DNA from: Deltaproteobacteria bacterium
GTDB lineage: Bacteria; UBA10199; SBBF01
Assembly (NCBI GenBank): GCA_016183175.1
Contig: JACPFC010000050.1
Span: forward strand, 1 to 32,052
DNA length: 32,052 nucleotides
Direction of reading: 5' to 3'
Shown here: positions 1 to 8,000 of the stretch, one piece after another
How positions within the stretch are numbered: the stretch's first letter is position 1
Layout of the letters: each line of letters begins with the position of its first letter
Made by a program: the position numbers and the translations under genes
The notes under the pieces: model-generated
What the model saw: the letters and a program-made list of their open reading frames with translations, nothing else
Databases searched by the model: none
What the model was told of the DNA's origin: nothing

Positions 1-735
1 AAAATCGAAAATTCTTTCGAAATTTCCGGAAATCATCCACGGATTCACGACTCGCGAGCTGGGGGCCGATGATACCCGGATTGCGGATGAGTTGAAGATT
101 CCGGTATCTTCTATTGTAACGGTCAAACAGGTGCATTCAAATCAGGTTCTTTTTTTGTCGGACCGATCGGACAGATCCATTGAAGCCGACGCAATCATCA
201 CCAATCAAAAAGAAATTTTCATCGCCATCCGCACCGCCGACTGCGTTCCCATCCTGGTTTATGATCCGGAACACCGGGCGGTCGGTGCGATTCACGCCGG
301 CTGGCGGGGGCTTGTGAGCGGCGTGATTGAAAACGCCGTTTGCGAGATGGCGGTCCATTTTGGAACAAAACCACCAAAACTTCTGGCCGCTTTGGGTCCC
401 GCCCTCTGTCCCGGCTGTTTCGCGGTCCGGAGGTAGCGGAGGCATTTCGAAAGAGATTCGGCGATCGGCTAGAGCCTGTTAGCGATCCGTCGAAGGCGGA
501 GAGCGTTACAGGCTCTTGTACCCGGAGGGTGTTGACAATCACGGCGGGAAACGGCGATCGGAGTTTTGTCGATTTGCGAAAGGGGTGCGAAGTGGCGTTG
601 AGCGACAGCGGCTTGAACGAAAAGAATCTTGAATTTCTCCCCTACTGCACCGCCTGTCATCGCGATCTTTTTTATTCCTTTAGAAAAGGGGACACCGACA
701 AACGCCAACTGGCGTTTATCGGGGTTCGTTTATAG
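1..735 (+). pseudogene. pgeF: PgeF/YfiH-type peptidoglycan editing factor (laccase-domain), frameshifted, 5' end outside window
   Basis: The frame starting at position 2 is open from the left edge to a stop at 434-436. It encodes the family landmarks QVHS, TADCVPI, IHAGWRG and GPALCPGCF; in this family these supply the His/Cys/His metal site. The C-terminal half continues in the next frame from about 424 to the stop at 733-735 (GPEVAEAFRKRFGDRLEP, then FVDLRKG, then YCTACHRDLFYSFRKG). Restoring a duplicated GGTC near 424-427 would join the frames as FAV-GPEV, so a 4-base collapse is the simplest explanation. The C-terminal half also carries an extra in-frame palindromic insert (471-516). Members of the family act on peptidoglycan precursors and were earlier called polyphenol oxidase or laccase-like. 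The gene is either a real pseudogene or an assembly error. Its stop touches the stop of the convergent lipoprotein gene. Confidence 0.85.
471..516. repeat. palindromic element inserted in frame in pgeF
   Basis: The 9-bp arms AGAGCCTGT (471-479) and ACAGGCTCT (508-516) are perfect inverted repeats. They enclose a second short pair, TCCG (486-489) and CGGA (497-500). The translation across it (VSDPSKAESVTGSC) falls where PgeF proteins normally run straight from the GDRLEP region to the VDL segment, so it reads as an extra segment. It resembles small palindromic units that bacteria sometimes carry inside genes. Confidence 0.6.
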
Positions 736-2259
736 TGGGTCAGGCGGCGTTGGCGCCGTAAAACTCATCTCGTCGATATCCAGAAGATCATTTGTCGTCA
801 CGCAGGCGACGCCGTCGCAGAACAGGGCCCCATTCGAATCGCAACTGTTGGTCGGGGCGTAGGCGATATTCAACTGGTCGGAAACGGAGACATACACGCC
901 GTCCTCCAGCGTGACGCACTGTCGTTGCACAAGGTCTTGAATCGTCTTGCCGTTAAAAGGGCCCGAACCGGGGCCGGTCCAGTTGCAGATCATCCCGTCG
1001 GTGTCGCCGACCGTATCCTCCGCGGCGTCGGGTCCAAAGCCGACGTAGCCGCACCCTCCGGGGGCTCCGTCGGTGCCGCCGGTAGCCAAGATGGAGGCCT
1101 TAGCGACCCGCGTATGGCCATCGCAACGCCCGGCCTGCCAAGCCCAGGTCATCTTTCCAAAGCCGGTTTCCGGGTCGGTATTCATGACGGAGTTGACAAA
1201 GGTGTCTCCCCATCCGTTGGGATTTATGGCCACGGTTCCGGCGCAGTCGTTGCCCGCCGTGGCGTATTTATTTGTGGGATCGACCTCGCCATTTGCATCA
1301 AAAACGTCCGCATCATCCGCCTCGCCGCAAAACATCGCGTGTTTAAAGCGGACCTTCAGCGAACTGGCCGATTCTTTCGCGTAGAGGACCGACGCGGCCG
1401 CCGTTCTCGTTCCCGCCCCGCAGTTGGCCATCGCGCCGAAATTATCGCTGGTGACCCGGTGTTGCAGGAGCCCTTCAAAGGTCGAATTCGTGGCGTCAAG
1501 CGGGGCATGGGTCAGGCTCATGGCCGTTTCGAATGTGTCCCCCTCGGGGCTTTCAACGGTCCCCGAAATGGATGTCTTATAGGTGCCGGCGGCAACAAGT
1601 TGCAGGGTAACCGAATCGGGTGTTATGGGAGCCCGATCCGGAAGGGCCGCGGTGTACTCGTCGGTGAGATCGACACTTTCCCCCACGGTGGCGGGGAGTG
1701 CAATGCCGTTCTGGTTTGCCACGCAGAGGATCGATGCGGTCACCCACTGGGCAAAATCGGTCCGCCTCTCGGCCGCCTCGAAGGAGTTATTCACCTTGGT
1801 CGCGATGCAGGCCTCATCACCCTCGTATTCCTCCATGATGCCCAGATCGCCGCCGGGGAGAGTCACCGGCAACCCTCCTCCATCGGGATGGGTTCCTGTC
1901 AACGCAAGAGGAGGACCATAGCATTCCGGCCTCGTTTCCTCCCCCTTCAGTTCCCCTGAAAAATTAAAGCATCCATCAGGGGTATCGGCCTCGAGGATTT
2001 CAGCGATGACCTCCTTTTTTTCCTCGTGGGTCACTGGTGGCGTAAATGCCTCCTGTTTTTTAAGGGCGCTCCCCCCGGAACTGGTGGCGAACGGAGAGGC
2101 AAGGGCAAGGTCGGTTGGATAGGCATCACCCAAGGTATTTGTTATTTCATCACCATCATCACCACCGCCGTCGCTTCCTCCTCCTCCTGACGAACCCCCG
2201 CAGGCGGACAAGAGGAAAAAAAAGACCGATGAATAAACAAGAATTTTCGAGTGATTCAT
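730..2259 (-). CDS. Secreted lipoprotein of unknown function, 509 aa
   Basis: The N-terminus is a lipoprotein signal: a short basic start, the hydrophobic run ILVYSSVFFFLL, and lipobox LSAC with the acylated Cys at residue 20. A Gly/Ser/Asp-rich flexible linker follows (GGSSGGGGSDGGGDDGD). The mature part is acidic, Cys-rich and mostly polar, with no transmembrane segment, so it should be tethered to the outer membrane or the periplasmic face. I do not recognise a domain. The start is well supported by a strong ribosome site (AAGGAGG about 7 bases before the ATG). A sigma54-like promoter lies upstream at 2324-2340. It is the most downstream of three consecutive lipoprotein genes on this strand. 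Confidence 0.8.
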   Translation of the reverse strand: MNHSKILVYSSVFFFLLSACGGSSGGGGSDGGGDDGDEITNTLGDAYPTDLALASPFATSSGGSALKKQEAFTPPVTHEEKKEVIAEILEADTPDGCFNFSGELKGEETRPECYGPPLALTGTHPDGGGLPVTLPGGDLGIMEEYEGDEACIATKVNNSFEAAERRTDFAQWVTASILCVANQNGIALPATVGESVDLTDEYTAALPDRAPITPDSVTLQLVAAGTYKTSISGTVESPEGDTFETAMSLTHAPLDATNSTFEGLLQHRVTSDNFGAMANCGAGTRTAAASVLYAKESASSLKVRFKHAMFCGEADDADVFDANGEVDPTNKYATAGNDCAGTVAINPNGWGDTFVNSVMNTDPETGFGKMTWAWQAGRCDGHTRVAKASILATGGTDGAPGGCGYVGFGPDAAEDTVGDTDGMICNWTGPGSGPFNGKTIQDLVQRQCVTLEDGVYVSVSDQLNIAYAPTNSCDSNGALFCDGVACVTTNDLLDIDEMSFTAPTPPDPL

Positions 2260-2323
2260 GACTGATGCCTCCTTATATTAAATTATTATTACAAAAATTA
2301 AGTTATTGTACCTCGAAAAAAGG

Positions 2324-2340
2324 TGCAAAATCGAGGCCAA
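2324..2340 (-). promoter_or_regulatory. Possible sigma54 -24/-12 promoter of the 509-aa lipoprotein gene
   Basis: On the minus strand this reads TTGGCCTCGATTTTGCA. The GG of the -24 box and the GC of the -12 box are 12 bases apart, as required, and the -12 part (TTTGCA) is ideal. The -24 part is TGGCCT rather than TGGCAC, so it is weaker than the site at 4938-4954. It lies about 65-80 bases upstream of the ATG at 2259. Confidence 0.5.
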
Positions 2341-2466
2341 AATAAGACTGCGGAGCGTTTTTTAAATTTCGTTAAATATCAGTTTGTTATGTCATTCAAA
2401 AAGGGAGAAAAGGGGGTCAAACCAGCCAGAGATTTCAATCAAATTGAGAAAAATTATCAAAATGAG

Positions 2467-3798
2467 TCAAAAAATAGTGGCGGTTTCGTCGCCGGTATTA
2501 ATGACGATGACCGTTGCCGTCCCCCCCACGTCGCCAATGGCGATTTCGGTGGGGGAAAGGCCAACCTCCTCCGTGGATGTGACCGTATCATCGGTGAGCG
2601 AAATCACCGAAACGGTCCGGCCGGCGTTGTTGACGACATAGGCTGTAAGCCCCGTTTCGTTCACGGCAACACCCCGCGGATCATCGCCGACATCAATGGA
2701 GACTGCCGAGCCATCGGTCAGTGAAATTCTCAAGGCCAAGTCGGTGGACGAATCGGTCACAAAGGCCTCGGCGCCGATCGAAAAGACAAAAATCCCGCCG
2801 GGTGAGGTGATGTCGAGCGGAAAGGCGCCATCTTGCGTGATGGAAGGGACTATTTCGTCGATGATGTGCGTGGTGAGGAGAAAAGAAGAATCGGGCATCA
2901 AACTTACCACCCCTGCCATGTCGTCCGTCCCGTCAAAATCGGAGGCAACGAAAAGGGCCGACTCCTGTGCGGTGCCCCCTTCAGTCGCGGAATCGCCGAT
3001 GGCCGTTGCCGAGTCGGATGCGAGATCGAAAAAGGACAAGGCCGGCGTCGGGTCGGTGTGGGCGATGAGCACATAGTCGCCGGAAGGTCCGGCAGAGAGA
3101 TCGGAGGAATCGATAATGCCGGTGGTTGATACAACCGAACCGCCGCCGGAAAGCGTGATGTGAATCGCGGTGACGTTTTCGGTATCGAGGATAATGGAAT
3201 CGCCCGTTGTCGGATCGGTGGCGATCCGGGAGGCGCCGGAGGCGCCGGGCAAATCGATCGTGGACTCATAGGACATATCGGACAAATCAATGAGGTGGAT
3301 GAATCCATCGACGCCGTCGTTGGCGACAACAAGGGCGGTGCCGGTGTTCGGATCGATGCCCACATCCTGGATGTTCGATGTTGCCGGAAGGGAAGGGGTG
3401 TTTGCGGGGACGGTCACATCAGCCGACGCCCCGGCGCCATCGACCGTATAGGTCACTTCGAGTCGATCGCCAACCGCCCCCTCGATTTCTTCCTGAAACG
3501 ATCCGTCGGCGTTGGAGGTGATGGTGTGCGTCGCATGGGCATGGGCGCTGGGAATCAGCCAGTCGAGCCAAAGATTCGTTACGGCCGAGGGGTTGGTGAT
3601 GGTCACAGTAGTTCCGCCGTCGGTAAAGCCGGCCTCGGCGGTTACGCGGATAAGTCCGTCACTGTCGGGGCTGGAGGCCGAGAGATGCGAAACCGGCGCC
3701 GGGATTTCAGTGGAAGGGGACTCCCCGCCCCCCGAACCGCAGGAGGTGGTTAAAAGCAAAAACGTTCCGAGGATAATTTTTAAAAAAAGTGTTTTCAT
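2467..3798 (-). CDS. Secreted lipoprotein with YVTN-type beta-propeller repeats
   Basis: From the ATG at 3798 the protein begins MKTLFLKIILGTFLLLTTSC, a clear lipoprotein signal with the lipid-bearing Cys at residue 20. An Ig-like or carboxypeptidase-regulatory-like segment seems to follow (SADGSFQEEIEGAVGDRLEVTY). The C-terminal two thirds has repeated blades such as ATDPTTGDSIILD, VAVNETGLTAYVVNNAGRTVSVISL and IGDVGGTATVIVINTGDETATIF, typical of YVTN/lactonase-like propellers. Such proteins are usually cell-surface binding or adhesion factors; substrate and role here are unknown. Earlier in-frame starts exist (GTG at 3819, ATG at 3810), but a TATAAT overlaps them (3809-3814), which favours 3798 with an almost absent leader. 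No strong ribosome site is visible. Confidence 0.75.
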   Translation of the reverse strand: MKTLFLKIILGTFLLLTTSCGSGGGESPSTEIPAPVSHLSASSPDSDGLIRVTAEAGFTDGGTTVTITNPSAVTNLWLDWLIPSAHAHATHTITSNADGSFQEEIEGAVGDRLEVTYTVDGAGASADVTVPANTPSLPATSNIQDVGIDPNTGTALVVANDGVDGFIHLIDLSDMSYESTIDLPGASGASRIATDPTTGDSIILDTENVTAIHITLSGGGSVVSTTGIIDSSDLSAGPSGDYVLIAHTDPTPALSFFDLASDSATAIGDSATEGGTAQESALFVASDFDGTDDMAGVVSLMPDSSFLLTTHIIDEIVPSITQDGAFPLDITSPGGIFVFSIGAEAFVTDSSTDLALRISLTDGSAVSIDVGDDPRGVAVNETGLTAYVVNNAGRTVSVISLTDDTVTSTEEVGLSPTEIAIGDVGGTATVIVINTGDETATIF

Positions 3799-3808
3799 TT
3801 TTTTTCTC

Positions 3809-3836
3809 ATTATATGCACTATGCGGTAATTTCAAA
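3809..3836 (-). promoter_or_regulatory. Sigma70-type promoter of the propeller lipoprotein gene
   Basis: On the minus strand TTTGAA (3836-3831) is followed after 16 bases by TATAAT (3814-3809). Transcription would begin about 4-6 bases before the ATG at 3798, giving a nearly leaderless message. It lies just after the terminator of the upstream gene, so the propeller gene seems to be a separate transcription unit. Confidence 0.55.
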
Positions 3837-3840
3837 GGAG

Positions 3841-3867
3841 AAAAGGGGGCGGGATTATCCCGCCCCC
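3841..3867 (-). terminator. Rho-independent terminator of the papain-like lipoprotein gene
   Basis: A perfect 10-bp stem (GGGGGCGGGA at 3845-3854, TCCCGCCCCC at 3858-3867) has a 3-base loop and is followed on the minus strand by TTTT (3844-3841). It sits 14 bases after the stop codon of the gene at 3881-4891. Confidence 0.85.
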
Positions 3868-3880
3868 TTATCTTTCACGT

Positions 3881-4891
3881 TTAGAATCCAAGGGCCTGTG
3901 CAATCCCTTCGAAGAACCCGCATTCGCAGACATAGCTGACCCACACCTCCGTGGAGTCGGCGGGCCACAGTTCGTTCCCTTCGTCGTCGTGGAACTGGGT
4001 CCCGTCCAGCGAATGATCGAAATCGCCATCGTTGCCGCCGCTCACCGTTCCTTCGTTTCCCCACGAGTTGGTCGTGGCGGTCTCGGCATCGGCATCAACG
4101 TCGGTGACTGTTTCCACATGGCCGTTCGAATAGGTGTCGTCGCTGTTTCTCTTCCAGAAGTAGAGTTTGATGTCACACTCCTCGTCACTCTTTTCCTCCA
4201 TCTCGGCGTAATCTTCCGCCGAGCCGTCGAACTTCTTGTTATGGACGCAGTAGCCGAGGTCTTCATAGTAGGACGACTGGCCGGTCATCTCGGAACCGCC
4301 GGTGTCATTCTGGCCGATCCCTTCGGCGATGTCGTTCCATTCATCCCGGGTCACCTCGCTGTCCGCGTCGGTGATCCCCAGAATACGGTTGCACATGGCG
4401 GTGGCCCAGGTGCCGCATCCGCCGGTCGCTGAACCGACCCAGCTTTCATCCATCTCCGGAAGCGAATCGGTTCCCGCGCCGACGGGGAGGGCGCAACCAT
4501 ATTCATTCGGCTGATCGTTCTCCGCCATGAAATCCGCCACCTCGTCGATGGCGACAAGGGGGGGGATGTCGTCCCCTTCCCAGTCGATGGGGTAATGGCG
4601 GGCGGGGTCAAACGCCTTGATGAAGCCCCAGGCCATTTCCATCAGGGCATACATGGAGGGGAACTCTTCGGGATTGACGAAATCGCCGTTGTCCGAAACG
4701 AACAGATATTCATCGTTCGCGGAAAAACTGGCGACATCATCAGCCGATGATGTGCCGGTGGAATCCTCTCCTGTTGTCGAACCATCATCGGTGGGTTCGA
4801 GGCTCAAGCCTGCGCAACCCGATGACCCAATGACGGCTAAACAGAAGATGGGGACTAACAATGCTTTTTTGATTAATGAGTTTGTCTTCAT
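3881..4891 (-). CDS. Secreted lipoprotein with papain-like Cys/His/Asn arrangement
   Basis: The ATG at 4891 is preceded by a good ribosome site (AAAGGAG, 6 bases), giving 336 aa. The signal peptide ends in lipobox SSGC (Cys26), followed by a Thr/Ser/Asp-rich linker. The mature protein shows GGCGTWATAMC (Cys159), NGHVETVTDV (His258) and TTNSWGNEGTV (Asn275). The order Cys-His-Asn, the His-to-Asn spacing of 17 and the NSWG motif match the catalytic layout of clan CA cysteine peptidases such as papain. The whole family is not recognised, so peptidase activity is an inference; a bacterial C39-like or CHAP-like fold is an alternative. The product should be membrane-anchored outside the cytoplasm. 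It has a sigma54-like promoter (4938-4954), a clear terminator, and is divergent from the sigma54-activator gene. Confidence 0.75.
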   Translation of the reverse strand: MKTNSLIKKALLVPIFCLAVIGSSGCAGLSLEPTDDGSTTGEDSTGTSSADDVASFSANDEYLFVSDNGDFVNPEEFPSMYALMEMAWGFIKAFDPARHYPIDWEGDDIPPLVAIDEVADFMAENDQPNEYGCALPVGAGTDSLPEMDESWVGSATGGCGTWATAMCNRILGITDADSEVTRDEWNDIAEGIGQNDTGGSEMTGQSSYYEDLGYCVHNKKFDGSAEDYAEMEEKSDEECDIKLYFWKRNSDDTYSNGHVETVTDVDADAETATTNSWGNEGTVSGGNDGDFDHSLDGTQFHDDEGNELWPADSTEVWVSYVCECGFFEGIAQALGF

Positions 4892-4937
4892 GACTTTCTC
4901 CTTTGGTTGTTGTTTGTGGACCCATGCCCAAGATAAA

Positions 4938-4954
4938 TGCACAAAGCGTGCCAA
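4938..4954 (-). promoter_or_regulatory. Sigma54 -24/-12 promoter of the papain-like lipoprotein gene
   Basis: The minus strand reads TTGGCACGCTTTGTGCA. The -24 box TTGGCACG is a perfect consensus, and the -12 box GTGCA differs from TTGCA by one base. GG and GC are exactly 12 bases apart. Transcription would start near 4927, leaving a leader of about 36 bases that contains the AAAGGAG ribosome site. A sigma54 activator gene begins about 90 bases away on the other strand. Confidence 0.75.
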
Positions 4955-4997
4955 GTTTATTTTATGCTGTAATTTCAGTCAGTTAAAAAATAGGCAC

Positions 4998-5026
4998 TTG
5001 CTTTTTATTAAAATTAGATCTAAAAT
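4998..5026 (+). promoter_or_regulatory. Sigma70-type promoter of the kinase/activator gene
   Basis: TTGCTT (4998-5003) and TAAAAT (5021-5026) are separated by 17 bases. Transcription from here would begin close to 5033, about 8 bases before the ATG at 5041. No ribosome site is seen, so the message would be nearly leaderless. Confidence 0.55.
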
Positions 5027-5040
5027 TAAGACTATAAAAT

Positions 5041-8000
5041 ATGCATATTATAAAAATTTTAGATTATGAATTAAGACGATCATTAGGCAAAGGGGCCTTT
5101 TCCGAGGTCTTTTTGGGGGAAAAAGGGGATAAGCGCGTTGCTGTTAAATTGATGAAACCGCCGGAAGGGATTTCCGCCGATCTCGTTCTTTCCTCGCTCC
5201 GTTACGAATTTTGGGTTCTTAAAGATCTGGCCCATCCAAACATCGTTCACCTGGAGGATTTTGGCGCTCTGCCAGACGGCCGGATTTTTTTGATCGAGGA
5301 ATTTCTCGACGGGGTTCCGCTGGATGTTTTTTGTCCGGGGCGCCCCTTTTCCGAATACGAACCTGTTTTCATCGGAATTTTAAAGGGGCTTTGCGAGCTG
5401 GATCGCTGGCGGATCATCCACGGCGACATCAAGCCGGCGAATATTCTGGTGGATGAGAGAGGCACAGCAAAAATCCTCGATTTCGGTCTGGCAAGGCCGG
5501 TCCCGGTTCAAACGGATGCGGCATCTCCTGTTGACCCCGAGCGAGCGAAGCGAGTCGAAGGGGTCAAGCCGCCGTCTCTCTACGGTGGCACCCCCAGCAC
5601 GATGGCGCCGGAGGTGATTCTTCGCCGGTCCTGCGATCATCGCGCCGATCTTTACAGTCTGGGTGTTGCCTTTTACACCGTACTTGCCGGAAAAAATCCT
5701 TTTCTCGGAAAAGACAGCAACGAGACCGTCAACACCCACCTCCACCGGACGCCTGAACTGATCGGTCTTTTAAGAAACGATGTGCCTCCTGTCTGGGCCG
5801 ACCTCGTTCACCAAATGCTGGCCAAAAATCCCGCCGACCGGCCCGCCTCGGCGTTTAAGGCCTTAAGCCTTGTCCAAAAGTCCGCCTTTGTATTGACACA
5901 AACCGCCTTTGTCGGACGGGAAGCGCAATTAAAAGAGACAGTGGGCAAAATCGAAGAGTCTCTCAAAAGAGAAGAAAAAACGGCGCTGGTGGTGAAAGGA
6001 AAAGAGGGGATCGGCGTCAGCCGGTTCCTGCGCGAGGTCTTTTATCGACTGATCGCCTTAAGCCCCGCCCGTCGTCATCAGATCTTTCTCGTGGACAGCG
6101 ATAACTCCCCCCAAGGGGGAGTTATGCTCTATCTGATCGATCGCCAAAAAGCGCCTGCCGGTTATGAAACCATCGAAATCACCCTCGGATCTTTGACGCG
6201 GGAGGAGGTGAAAAAGTGGGGGGAGGTGGCTTTGAATCTTTCCGAAATTCCGGAAACATTCCTTGAAAAAGTTTATCGACTCACAGAGGGGCACCCCGCC
6301 TCGGTATGGAACCTCCTCTGCCTCCTTTCGGAAAAAAATCTTCTGGCCGATGTAACGGGGCAGGTGACCAGGGCAACTCTGTCCCTCATCGATTGGACTG
6401 CCGTCCTCCCGGAAAAAATCTCCTCGGACGGCATCGAGGAGACCTTCGAATGGGTGGCAGGGGAACTTGAAAGAAAGGTGAGGCAAAGAAAGGCCCCCGC
6501 AACCGATCCCCTCTGGGAAAAACTGGCCCGGTTGGCCGAGGCGGCTTGCCGCGTGGCGGCCTGCCGGGCCGAAAAGGAGGGGGAGAAGAGGCTCGAAAAA
6601 CGGGGGCGCCTTTTGGCCTTAAAAGGGGAGTCTGCCATCGATGAAGGAGAATTCGACCGCGCCCATGAGGCCTTAAGCTCCGCGCTGGAGATTTTTCGAA
6701 ACGATCCCGCGCACGCGGTGGATGAAATCCGCATCCGGAATTTTTTGGCCTACCTTCTTTTAAGACAGGGAAAGGCAAAGGAGGCTGTCGCCTCGTTTGA
6801 GGAGTCTCTTCGTAAAATGAAGAGCGGGCTGTCTGTCAAAGAGGCGTCGCTCATCACCAACCTCGATCTCGGCCTGGCCTGTCTTCAGGCGGGCGAATAT
6901 CAAAAAGCGGTCGAACGCCTCTCGGACGAACTGAAAACAGCTTCTCCGGAAAAGGAAACCGGCATCTATTATAATATGGCCCAGTCGTATGCCGGACTGA
7001 ATGACACCTCCAACGCGGAAAAGTATTTTCGTCTCTCGATCGGTCAGGCCCGAACGAGGGGCGATCCGGCCTTTATTTTGAGAGGCCTGAACGGACTGGG
7101 GAATCTCCTCCGCAATACCGACCGGTGGGAAGAGGCCAAAATCCATTACGGCGAGGCCCTCGAAGTGGCGCTGGCTATCGGCGATTACACCTCCTCCGCC
7201 GCCATCTGCCAGAACCGGGGCGTTCTGGCTTCCAAACATGATTTAAACGACCCGGCTATCCACGACCTGGAAGACTCGCTTGAATTTGCCGCCAAAATAC
7301 CGGCGCACTACGCCTTCGAAAAAAATCTGGTCTGCCGGTCTTACGTGGAGCTGGGTGAAATTTACGGCAAGCGCCGCGAATGGGAGAGGGCCCGCGATTA
7401 TCTGAATCGCGCCGGACACATGGCGGAGGAGGACGCGGATATCAAAAATTTCCGTTTCTGGGTCCTTTTGGCCCGTTGCCGTGCCGGACAGGGGATGAAG
7501 GATGAGACGGCCTATGCGCGGGACCTTTCCAAACTCAACTACTATGCCGACGATCCGGTGAAAAAAGAGGCGCTTGAAGAACTGAAAAAAAGGTACAAAT
7601 CCGACATCGGCGATCAGACCCGAAAAGAAGCGATCATTGTCGGCCCGTCCGGTTCCCAGGCGGAACTCGAAGCCATCCTGAAAATCAACCGCGATCTGGC
7701 CGGCGATATGCCTTTGGACGAACTTCTGCGCCGGATTTTGGGGCATGCCCTTTCACTCTCCGGGGCGGAACTGGGGGTGATTTTACGGAAGAACGACAAG
7801 GGAGAACTTTGTCCCGCCTTAAGCCTGAATGCCGAACTCGATTCGGCGTTGGCCGAGGTATCGCAATCGGTCGCGAATAAGGCGCTCGAATCGGGGCGGA
7901 CGGTCATAAGCGTGGATGCCTCGCGGGACGTTTTGTTCAGCCAGTCCGAATCGGTTGCGGTGCTTCGCCTGAAATCGATCCTCGGCTCACCCATCGTCTT

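Noticed and set aside
925-1959. Long plus-strand open frame of 344 codons
   Set aside because: It lies opposite the 509-aa lipoprotein gene, which has a lipobox and a strong ribosome site. The plus-strand product is Gly/Arg-rich without any family signal.
4991-5010. GGCAC-TTGCT string before the kinase gene as a sigma54 promoter
   Set aside because: The two boxes are far too close (GG to GC well under 12 bases). A sigma70 reading fits better.
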